Assembly: GCA_031254385.1 (NCBI GenBank)
Contig: JAIRUO010000151.1
Span: 1-11,518, forward strand
Direction of reading: 5' to 3'
DNA: 11,518 nucleotides
From: Treponema sp.
GTDB lineage: Bacteria; Spirochaetota; Spirochaetia; Treponematales; Breznakiellaceae
In this document: piece by piece, positions 1-5,876 of the stretch
Layout of the letters: the number at the start of each line of letters is the position of its first letter
How positions within the stretch are numbered: the first letter of the stretch is position 1
The notes under the pieces: generated by a model
The model's input: the letters and a program-made list of their open reading frames with translations, nothing else
What the model was told of the DNA's origin: nothing
Databases searched by the model: none
Made by a program: the position numbers and the translations under genes

Positions 1-1190
1 GCTTTATTTACCGTTTTGAAATGCTCAGTCATTTTTTCAATTACCCTTCCGATAGATGCATTGTTTCCAACCATTTCTTCTACCGATGCGGAAGCCTGGC
101 TCACGCTTTCTGACTGGATTGTGATGGATTTGTCTAGGGTTTCTATACTCTTGGCAATCTTATGGATCGCATCGGAAGCCTGGTCAACGCTTGTCATTTG
201 CGCGCTGGCTTTTTCCCGTGACTGGGTTATTTCTGATGTTATACGCTCAATGGAGACATTCATTTCTTCTGCGTTGGCCGCCAGCTCTTTGCTCGAAATA
301 TAAAGTTTCTGCTCGTCTACTTTTATTCCCAAAATACTCAGGGCCATATTTTTACAAAAGGTATTCATCATGCCTGCTATAGTTCCCAGTTCATCTACTG
401 ATGTTATGTGTATGCGCTTTCTTAAATCTTTTTTTCCTTCCGAAAGATTTTCCATTTGAGTGATGACAGAATGAAACAGGCTGTGTGCGTTGTTTTTTAG
501 GCAGGCTGCCAGAACCGTTACAAAAACAAAGAAAACGGCAAGTACTCCCATTGTAACTCCCCAGCCGCCCTTTCTTAAGGTGCTTATATCTACCCCTTCT
601 TTATTCAGGGACAGCACCGCAATAGAAAAAGTGAACACCACCGAAAGTATTGCAACAGCTACCGGGACTATACAGATTTTAAGGCTCTGGCGATCTTCCC
701 GCAGTTCTTTGGGGTAGTGGACAATTTTGATTGACATTAATGCGCTGGAAACTAGACCGTCGCTGACAACATAAACAAAGGTGCCCATTGCCATGCCTGC
801 GGCAAGACATGCGCCGAACAAAAAGCCCCTCATATTTTCCACCAGCATAAAGGAATTGCCCATAAGGTAGATTATTATCACAAGAAACAGGGCCTGCATG
901 ACCACTATAATCGCAATTGACTGTATGGGAACCGCGCCGACTTTTTGAAGGTGCTTCTTCCTCTTTTCGCCTTCGGCTTTGAAATCAGGCGATGTAAAAA
1001 GCGGGGCGTTTCTTCCCAGAACCACAGAAATGATCGCCACATAGACCAGCGCAGGCAACGAGAATCCCATAGCCAATGATCCAAGGGAAATTCCGCCTCC
1101 CCCGAACAGATATAATACGACAAAGCTGCCCAACGCCGATAGAATAGAAGTTCCTATTACAAGCACTAAAAAAACAACATTTTTTTTCAT
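1..1190 (-). CDS. Methyl-accepting chemotaxis protein with six-span membrane sensor, partial (3' end outside window)
   Basis: This is a membrane chemoreceptor that would signal to CheA/CheW. The frame is open from an ATG at 1190 to the left edge (396 complete codons); the methyl-accepting C-terminal part and signalling tip lie outside. Reading the minus strand gives six hydrophobic segments at about residues 5-29, 36-59, 89-111, 121-145, 171-194 and 210-232. Positively charged loops (about 60-88 and 148-170) suggest a cytoplasmic N-terminus. A HAMP domain follows at about 235-285, with the typical VDELGTIAGMMNTF element, then a coiled coil rich in Ser, Gln, Ala and Glu that includes VSQASASVEEM. 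There is no large periplasmic ligand-binding domain; the longest outer loop is about 15 residues. The start overlaps the gcvPB stop as ATGA and has a GGAG ribosome site 7 nt upstream, so it belongs to the gcv operon. The ligand is unknown. The MCP assignment is firm from HAMP plus coiled coil, although the diagnostic hairpin tip is not visible. Confidence 0.9.
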   Translation of the reverse strand, partial: MKKNVVFLVLVIGTSILSALGSFVVLYLFGGGGISLGSLAMGFSLPALVYVAIISVVLGRNAPLFTSPDFKAEGEKRKKHLQKVGAVPIQSIAIIVVMQALFLVIIIYLMGNSFMLVENMRGFLFGACLAAGMAMGTFVYVVSDGLVSSALMSIKIVHYPKELREDRQSLKICIVPVAVAILSVVFTFSIAVLSLNKEGVDISTLRKGGWGVTMGVLAVFFVFVTVLAACLKNNAHSLFHSVITQMENLSEGKKDLRKRIHITSVDELGTIAGMMNTFCKNMALSILGIKVDEQKLYISSKELAANAEEMNVSIERITSEITQSREKASAQMTSVDQASDAIHKIAKSIETLDKSITIQSESVSQASASVEEMVGNNASIGRVIEKMTEHFKTVNK

Positions 1191-1201
1191 AATATATCTC
1201 C
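1187..1201 (-). promoter_or_regulatory. ATGA stop/start overlap with internal ribosome site (gcvPB to chemoreceptor)
   Basis: On the minus strand the last gcvPB codons contain GGAG (1198-1201). Seven nucleotides later comes ATGA, where the ATG (1190-1188) starts the chemoreceptor and the TGA (1189-1187) ends gcvPB. A 4-bp overlap of this kind is the usual arrangement for translational coupling. It fixes the chemoreceptor start and places the gene in the gcv transcript. Confidence 0.85.
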
Positions 1202-2617
1202 AAAACCAAAACGAAGAACAGGTTGTCGTGCTGCCCTTGTTTCATCTGGACGGCTTATAACTGTTTTCTTCGGAGCTGACTGAAGATCAACAGGCTTTTC
1301 GCCAGCCTTTTCCAAAAGATCCAGAAAGATATCAACGGCAGCATCAATAGCTTCTTTCGACTCTGTTTCGGTTGGTTCTATCATTATAGCCTCTTTTACA
1401 ATAAGAGGGAAGTACATAGTGGGGGGATGTATGCCGCTGTCCTGTAGGGCTTTTGCAAAATCAAGGGCCGATACGCCATGAACATTCTTTAATTCTTCAA
1501 GGGAAACCACAAATTCATGCATGCAGGGGCCGTCCGTGACAGCAGGTATTTTTTCCTTTAGACGTTCCATCATGTAATTGGCGTTTAGCACCGCATTCTT
1601 TGCAGCTTCGGGAATGTTTTCCTTTCCCAGAGTCAGCAAATAGGCCGCAGCTTTTACTGTTACGAGGAAATTGCCCCAAAAGGCCCTGACCCGGCCTATG
1701 CTCATAGCTGGGCTATCTGGGGGGAAAAGCTCAAAAGCGGAGAGCGGCATGAATGGCGCAAGGGTTTTATTGCAGCCCAAAACTCCCAGGCCCGGCCCGC
1801 CGCCGCCGTGGGGAGTAGAGAAACTTTTGTGCAGATTCAGATGAATAGCGTCAAACCCCATGTCCCCGGGCCTTACTATGCCCATTATGGCATTGAGGTT
1901 CGCGCCGTCATAATAGTTGAGTCCGCCTGCCCGGTGAACAATTTCAGTAATCTCAAGAATATTGGGATCAAACACGCCAAGGGTATTGGGGTTGGTAAGC
2001 ATGAGGCCAGCGGTATCAGGGCCGACAGCGTTTTGCAGACTGGCAAGATCAACGCAGCCGTCTTTTCCAGAGGGGATATTTATTGTTTCAAAGCCCGCCA
2101 TTGCAGCACTGGCCGGGTTGGTTCCGTGGGCGCTGTCAGGGATTATGATTTTATTCCTGGCAAAATCTTTGCGGCTCTGATGATAAGCCTTAAACATAAG
2201 GAGTCCGGCAAACTCCGCATGAGATCCGGCGGCAGGCTGGAAGCTAATGGCTTCCATGCCGGTAATTTCCTTTAGGTATTCCGAAGAGATATCCAGGATT
2301 TTAACGCAGCCTTGTACAGTGTGAAGAGGCTGGAGTGGATGTATGTCAGTAAAGCCCGGAAGGGAAGCCAGTTCTTCGTTTATCTTGGGATTGTATTTCA
2401 TGGTGCAGGAACCCAGGGGATAAAAGCCGTCGTTAATACCGAATGAACGCTTTGCAAGGCTCCAGTAATGACGGGAAATTTCATTTTCATCTACACAGGG
2501 AAGACGAGCACTTTTTTTCCGCGCAACGGATTTGGAAACTTCCACTACTGGCACTGCGCAAGGCGGCAGTATGCAGCATGAACGGCCTTTTTTGCCCTTC
2601 TCAAATATTAGCTTCAT
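1187..2617 (-). CDS. gcvPB: Glycine dehydrogenase (decarboxylating) subunit 2, P-protein beta half
   Basis: This is the PLP-bearing half of the split P-protein. With GcvPA it decarboxylates glycine and passes the aminomethyl group to lipoyl-GcvH in the cytoplasm. The product is 476 aa, about the usual length for the separate subunit. It starts MKLIFEKGKKGR, the common N-terminus of this family, and has the conserved stretch GFYPLGSCTMKYNPK (about 65-78). The PLP-binding lysine is Lys264 in HLNLHKSFSTPHGGGGPG (259-276). DSAHGTNPASAAMAG (161-175) and NYYDGANLNAIMG (234-246) are further cofactor-site motifs. The start is one base after the gcvPA TAG and has GGAG upstream within gcvPA. The stop overlaps the next gene. 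Nothing is missing, so the enzyme should be active together with GcvPA. Confidence 0.97.
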   Translation of the reverse strand: MKLIFEKGKKGRSCCILPPCAVPVVEVSKSVARKKSARLPCVDENEISRHYWSLAKRSFGINDGFYPLGSCTMKYNPKINEELASLPGFTDIHPLQPLHTVQGCVKILDISSEYLKEITGMEAISFQPAAGSHAEFAGLLMFKAYHQSRKDFARNKIIIPDSAHGTNPASAAMAGFETINIPSGKDGCVDLASLQNAVGPDTAGLMLTNPNTLGVFDPNILEITEIVHRAGGLNYYDGANLNAIMGIVRPGDMGFDAIHLNLHKSFSTPHGGGGPGLGVLGCNKTLAPFMPLSAFELFPPDSPAMSIGRVRAFWGNFLVTVKAAAYLLTLGKENIPEAAKNAVLNANYMMERLKEKIPAVTDGPCMHEFVVSLEELKNVHGVSALDFAKALQDSGIHPPTMYFPLIVKEAIMIEPTETESKEAIDAAVDIFLDLLEKAGEKPVDLQSAPKKTVISRPDETRAARQPVLRFGFGDIL

Positions 2618-2618
2618 T

Positions 2619-3950
2619 CTAAGTCTCCGAACTATTTATTTTTCTAAGTATTGAAGCAAGCTCATCAATTTCTTCTTTTGTATTGACTTCTGTTACGCAC
2701 CAGAGTATGCGGTTTTTTGTCAGAGGATAGCCACCCAGTATATCATGCTGTTCCAGGATTTTTAGGGTCTTTTCGGTATTTGGGCAGGAGCTTACAAATT
2801 CATTAAAAAATTCGCCATCATGAACTAAAGAAAACCCGGGAATTTTATTGATAAGGGCTGATGCATAAACTGCCTTGGAATGGCATTGGCGACTCGCTTC
2901 AATAAAGCCCTCCTGCCCCATAACGGAAAGGTAGATTGCCGCAGTCAGTGCGCAATGAGCCTCGTTGGAACAGATGTTGCTAAAAGCTTTTTCACGGCGT
3001 ATGTGCTGTTCCCTGGCCTGCAAGGTTAGGACAAAGGCGCGTTCCCCCTGGCTGTCAACGGTTTCGCCCACGATTCTGCCTGGCAGTTTTCGCATAAGTG
3101 CTTTCTTGCAGGCCATGAACCCCAGATAAGGCCCGCCAAAAGCCAAGGGCAGTCCCAGGCTCTGGCCTTCTCCAACCGCAATGTCCGCACCCAGAGCGCC
3201 AGGGCTTTCAAAAATTCCCAATGATATGGGATTTACCCCCGTCACGAGCAATGCTCCTGCGTTATGGGCAATATTAGCTGCCTGTGCGGTATCTTCTATT
3301 AGGCCAAAGAAGTTCGGGCTTTGCAGATAAACAGAGGCTGCATTTTTGTCTGCTGCCAGTGATTTTTCCATGGCCTCAAGGTCTGTCTTGCCGTCAGGAG
3401 CAACAGGAATCGTATTAATTTGCATATCGTAGCCCATGCAATACGTGTTGATGGTTTCGATCACATGGGGATGGCTCGCTGCAGAAACATAGACATTCCG
3501 CCTGGCTCCGTCCCGGCACATATTTACAGCCTCTGCCGCTGCGCTTGCGCCGTCATAAACAGAAGCATTGGAAACATCCATGCCGGTTAATTCGCAGATC
3601 ATGGTCTGATATTCAAAAATAGCCTGAAGTATGCCCTGGCTAATTTCTGCCTGATACGGCGTATAGGCGGTCAAAAATGTTTCGTTAGAGCTGATTCGCT
3701 TAACCGCCGCCGGTATATAGTGCCTATATGCCCCTGCCCCTCGGAAAATAACGGGAAAGACTTTATTCTCCTGAGCTATGGTCTTGATCTTCCTTGCCAG
3801 TTCAATTTCCGAAAGCGCGGAAGGGATATTCAGGTCTTTTACCCGTACCTGTTTGGGTATTACCGCAAACAGTTCTTCGATGGAAGATTTTTCCAGAATG
3901 TTAAGCATCTCCCTGCGGTCGTCATCGGTATTCGGGACATAAGAACCCAT
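2619..3950 (-). CDS. gcvPA: Glycine dehydrogenase (decarboxylating) subunit 1, P-protein alpha half
   Basis: This is the partner half of the split glycine decarboxylase. It has the PLP-enzyme fold but not the cofactor lysine, which is in GcvPB. The product is 443 aa, normal for the family. Recognisable family blocks are YTPYQAEISQGILQAIFEYQ (96-115), LTGMDVSNASVYDGASAAAE (121-140), the glycine-rich GEGQSLGLPLAFGGPYLGF (260-278) and LTLQAREQHIRREKAFSNIC (309-328). The ATG lies 2 bp after the gcvH stop, with AGGA inside the gcvH end as ribosome site, so translation is probably coupled. The split alpha/beta arrangement is common in Firmicutes, Thermotoga, archaea and spirochaetes, in contrast to the fused P protein of enteric bacteria. 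Confidence 0.97.
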   Translation of the reverse strand: MGSYVPNTDDDRREMLNILEKSSIEELFAVIPKQVRVKDLNIPSALSEIELARKIKTIAQENKVFPVIFRGAGAYRHYIPAAVKRISSNETFLTAYTPYQAEISQGILQAIFEYQTMICELTGMDVSNASVYDGASAAAEAVNMCRDGARRNVYVSAASHPHVIETINTYCMGYDMQINTIPVAPDGKTDLEAMEKSLAADKNAASVYLQSPNFFGLIEDTAQAANIAHNAGALLVTGVNPISLGIFESPGALGADIAVGEGQSLGLPLAFGGPYLGFMACKKALMRKLPGRIVGETVDSQGERAFVLTLQAREQHIRREKAFSNICSNEAHCALTAAIYLSVMGQEGFIEASRQCHSKAVYASALINKIPGFSLVHDGEFFNEFVSSCPNTEKTLKILEQHDILGGYPLTKNRILWCVTEVNTKEEIDELASILRKINSSET

Positions 3951-3952
3951 GG

Positions 3953-4327
3953 TTATTCCTGTTTAAGAGAGGCTTTGTATTCTGCCGCGGAAAGCAGATC
4001 GCCAGGAATCTGTCCTTCTGCGCGTATTAACCAGGCTGTATAAGGCGATTGATTGATCAGCTCCGGGGCATTCTGGAGATCCGCGTTGCTCTCCTTAACT
4101 ATGCCGTCAATGGGGCTGATAATATCCGAGACCGCTTTAACCGATTCCACATCCGCAAAGGCCGAGCCTTTTTTAAGGCTGGCCCCTGGTTTGGGCAGGT
4201 TGACAAATACAATGTCGCCTAATTCTTCTTGCGCGTAATCGCTCAAGCCGATTTCCATACACCCGTCTTCCCGAATTTTTACCCATTCATGGGACTCAGT
4301 GTACATTAAGTCTTCCGGTATATTCAT
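3953..4327 (-). CDS. gcvH: Glycine cleavage system H protein (lipoyl carrier)
   Basis: This small cytoplasmic carrier shuttles the aminomethyl intermediate from the P protein to the T protein on a lipoyl arm. It is 124 aa, the usual length. The lipoylated lysine is Lys64 in the motif FADVESVKAVSDI, followed by SPIDGIVKESN (71-81), the standard second block. The N-terminus MYTESHEWVKI and the segment LSDYAQEELGDIVFVNLP (28-45) are diagnostic. A GGAGG ribosome site (4335-4339) sits in the 14-bp gap after gcvT. It needs a lipoyl attachment enzyme and dihydrolipoyl dehydrogenase, neither of which is encoded in this window. Confidence 0.98.
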   Translation of the reverse strand: MNIPEDLMYTESHEWVKIREDGCMEIGLSDYAQEELGDIVFVNLPKPGASLKKGSAFADVESVKAVSDIISPIDGIVKESNADLQNAPELINQSPYTAWLIRAEGQIPGDLLSAAEYKASLKQE

Positions 4328-4341
4328 TTTTTATCCTCCAT

Positions 4342-5502
4342 TTAACTCCGTTTGTAAAAAGGGATGGCACATATTTTACCTTCGATCATTCTGCCCCGGA
4401 CTTCCGATTCGACCAAGGCACCTTGGTGCCAAGTACCCGGTACGGCTGTTTCTACATCAACAAGGGCCATGGCAAATGCCTTCTCCAAATAGGGGCAAAA
4501 ACTGCCGGATGTGGTTATTCCGATTTGCCTGCCCTGATAAAAAACCGGAGACGCTTCGCGGACTATGCCCCGGCCAGTGATTTCGATTCCGATCCGTATT
4601 CGGGAAGGATTGATTTTTCCTTCAAGGGCGGCCTTGCCAATAAAATCCATTTTTTCCATTTTGACCGCAAAGGAAAGGCCAGCTTCAAAGGGCGTAATGG
4701 TTTCGTCCATTTCGTGGCCGTAGAGGGGCATGCCAGCTTCCAGCCGCAGAGTATCTCTGGCGCCAAGGCCACAGGGAATGAGTTCCGCTTCTCCCTGGGA
4801 CAATGCGACCTTGGTTCCGGCTTCATTTGAAGAAACGGCGTTCTTTCCCGCCTCAAGAAGTATTTCCCAAAGGAGAAGGGTATCTTCGTTCTTACAGTAG
4901 AACTCAAAGCCGTCCTCACCCGTATATCCGGTGCGCGACACCATGCAGGAGATTTCCCCTATTTTTCCTCTTTCAATAAAGCTGTAGTATTTTAGAGGGA
5001 TAGTATTGGAGACCGATCTGAGTATGGCTTCCGACAGAGGCCCTTGAAGGGCAATCTGGCCAAGGCTGTCTGAAATATCATAAAAAGAGACAGCTCCAAA
5101 GAGCCGGGATCGTATCCACGCCGCGTCTTTTTCCCGGTTTGCCGCATTTACGACTAGGATATAGAGGAATTCGTCCATTTTATAAACTACCAGGTCGTCC
5201 AGGATGCCGCCCTTATCATTGCAGAGCATGGTGTAACGCACTCGGCCTGTTTTCATGTTTGTAAAATCATTGGTAAGGAGATTCTGGATATTTTGGAGGG
5301 CATCTTTTCCGGAAATTACAAATTCGCCCATGTGGGAAACATCGAAAATGCCGGCCATATTTCTGACGGCGTTATGTTCTGCAATTATCCCTTTTTCATA
5401 CTGAACGGGGAGGGAATAACCCGCAAAAGGCACCATGCGTCCGCCGTGGGATTCATGCCATTGATAGAGGGGAGTTTTTTTTAAAATATTCTGAGCTTCC
5501 AT
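4342..5502 (-). CDS. gcvT: Aminomethyltransferase, glycine cleavage system T protein
   Basis: The T protein transfers the methylene group from aminomethyl-lipoyl-GcvH to tetrahydrofolate, giving 5,10-methylene-THF and ammonia. The product is 386 aa against roughly 360-370 for most homologues. Family motifs are visible: FDVSHMGEF (53-61), CNDKGGILDDLVVY (94-107, containing the conserved Asp pair 102-103 of the folate site), SRTGYTGEDGFEFY (189-202), GLGARDTLRLEAGMPLYGHEMD (245-266) and the C-terminal PFYKR. The segment at about 221-240, between LEAGK and LIPCGLGARD, looks like an extra insertion of about 20 residues where most relatives have a short turn. The start has GGAGG at 5508-5512, 5 nt from the ATG, and this site is complementary to part of the riboswitch leader. 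It is the first gene of the operon. Confidence 0.97.
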   Translation of the reverse strand: MEAQNILKKTPLYQWHESHGGRMVPFAGYSLPVQYEKGIIAEHNAVRNMAGIFDVSHMGEFVISGKDALQNIQNLLTNDFTNMKTGRVRYTMLCNDKGGILDDLVVYKMDEFLYILVVNAANREKDAAWIRSRLFGAVSFYDISDSLGQIALQGPLSEAILRSVSNTIPLKYYSFIERGKIGEISCMVSRTGYTGEDGFEFYCKNEDTLLLWEILLEAGKNAVSSNEAGTKVALSQGEAELIPCGLGARDTLRLEAGMPLYGHEMDETITPFEAGLSFAVKMEKMDFIGKAALEGKINPSRIRIGIEITGRGIVREASPVFYQGRQIGITTSGSFCPYLEKAFAMALVDVETAVPGTWHQGALVESEVRGRMIEGKICAIPFYKRS

Positions 5503-5596
5503 GCCGACCCTCCGAAGAACCTTTATCCCAGAATCTTGGCAATGAACCTATCTGCCCAAAGATCCCGAAAGATGCGCTCCGTTCGGAGTGTCGTCA
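5503..5596 (-). promoter_or_regulatory. Expression platform between glycine aptamer and gcvT, with anti-Shine-Dalgarno segment
   Basis: In the transcript the seven bases CTCCGAA (plus-strand 5582-5588) are exactly complementary to TTCGGAG (5510-5516), which contains the core of the gcvT ribosome site. The same CTCCG can instead pair with an adjacent CGGAG (5577-5581) in a tight local hairpin. Two mutually exclusive pairings, one freeing and one hiding the ribosome site, would suit a translational switch. No hairpin followed by a U-run is visible in the leader, which argues against transcription termination. Which state glycine favours cannot be told from sequence alone. Confidence 0.5.
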
Positions 5597-5702
5597 GAAT
5601 CCGGTACTTTTGCCTGAGAGCTTTTCGCCATTGTCCCCTTCGGCCCCGTCATTGAATATTGCCGTTAATCGGCAATATTCAATGACGACTTCTCCCGGAT
5701 TC
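5597..5702 (-). promoter_or_regulatory. Glycine riboswitch (gcvT element), single aptamer
   Basis: The minus-strand transcript carries the glycine aptamer consensus in order: GGGAGA after the first P1 strand, then a hairpin, GCCGAAGGGG, a short hairpin region, CTCTCAGGCAAAA and ACCGG. The closing helix P1 is a perfect 8-bp pairing of GAATCCGG (5695-5702) with CCGGATTC (5597-5604). It lies about 95 nt upstream of gcvT, the most common target of this riboswitch. I see only one aptamer: the usual tandem partner with a second CCGAAG core is absent downstream, so this is a singlet. Known glycine riboswitches before gcv operons switch expression on when glycine is abundant, and that is expected here. 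Confidence 0.93.
5647..5687 (-). repeat. Perfect 18-bp inverted repeat forming the peripheral stem of the glycine aptamer
   Basis: Arms 5647-5664 and 5670-5687 are perfectly complementary with a 5-nt loop (TTAAT on the plus strand). The stem stands between the conserved GGGAGA and GCCGAAGGGG blocks of the aptamer, where most members have a shorter variable hairpin. It is not followed by a U-run in the transcript, so it is not an ordinary terminator. Confidence 0.9.
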
Positions 5703-5728
5703 ATCAATCGAACTTTACCTATACATTA

Positions 5729-5757
5729 TATATAAAGCATTTTAGCTTTTTTTTCAA
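5729..5757 (-). promoter_or_regulatory. Probable sigma70-type promoter of the gcv operon
   Basis: On the minus strand there is a -35-like TTGAAA (5752-5757), a 17-nt AT-rich spacer, and a -10-like TATATA (5729-5734); an overlapping TATAAT lies at 5725-5730. The start point would fall near 5720, just upstream of the aptamer. This gives a leader of roughly 215-220 nt holding the whole riboswitch. Confidence 0.6.
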
Positions 5758-5793
5758 GTGAGAAAGATTAGCATTGACCCGTTTTTATAGCAG

Positions 5794-5824
5794 TTGACAA
5801 TATCAGCAAATGTGGTGTTATAAT
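5794..5824 (+). promoter_or_regulatory. Probable promoter of the ABC importer operon, extended -10
   Basis: A consensus TTGACA (5794-5799) is followed by TATAAT (5819-5824) preceded by TG one base upstream (extended -10, TGnTATAAT). The spacer is 19 nt, longer than the ideal 17, which the extended -10 could offset. The expected start is about 5831, giving a leader of about 45 nt with AAGGAG (5863-5868) 8 nt before the ATG. It is back to back with the gcv promoter; the two -35 boxes are about 36 bp apart. Confidence 0.65.
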
Positions 5825-5876
5825 TATAGCGAGAATTCACGTATCTCAACAATTATTTTAACAAGGAGAAAAAAAT

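Noticed and set aside
985..1245. Minus-strand open frame of 86 codons at the chemoreceptor start
   Set aside because: It is frame-shifted relative to the chemoreceptor, which gives a continuous, sensible protein from 1190 with a proper ribosome site.
1808..2275. Plus-strand open frame of 155 codons opposite gcvPB
   Set aside because: It lies wholly antisense to a well-conserved gcvPB frame, has no ribosome site and shows no family features; it is a shadow.
4423..4919. Open frames on both strands overlapping gcvT (135 and 118 codons)
   Set aside because: Both are in other frames of the conserved gcvT gene, with low-complexity content and no recognisable motif.
5647..5687. Long inverted repeat as a rho-independent terminator
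   Set aside because: There is no U-run after it on either strand and it sits inside the conserved glycine aptamer.
5734..5754. Small AAAGC/GCTTT hairpin with a T-run on the plus strand, terminator-like
   Set aside because: The stem is only 5 bp, no plus-strand gene ends there, and the bases are better explained as the spacer and -35 region of the gcv promoter.
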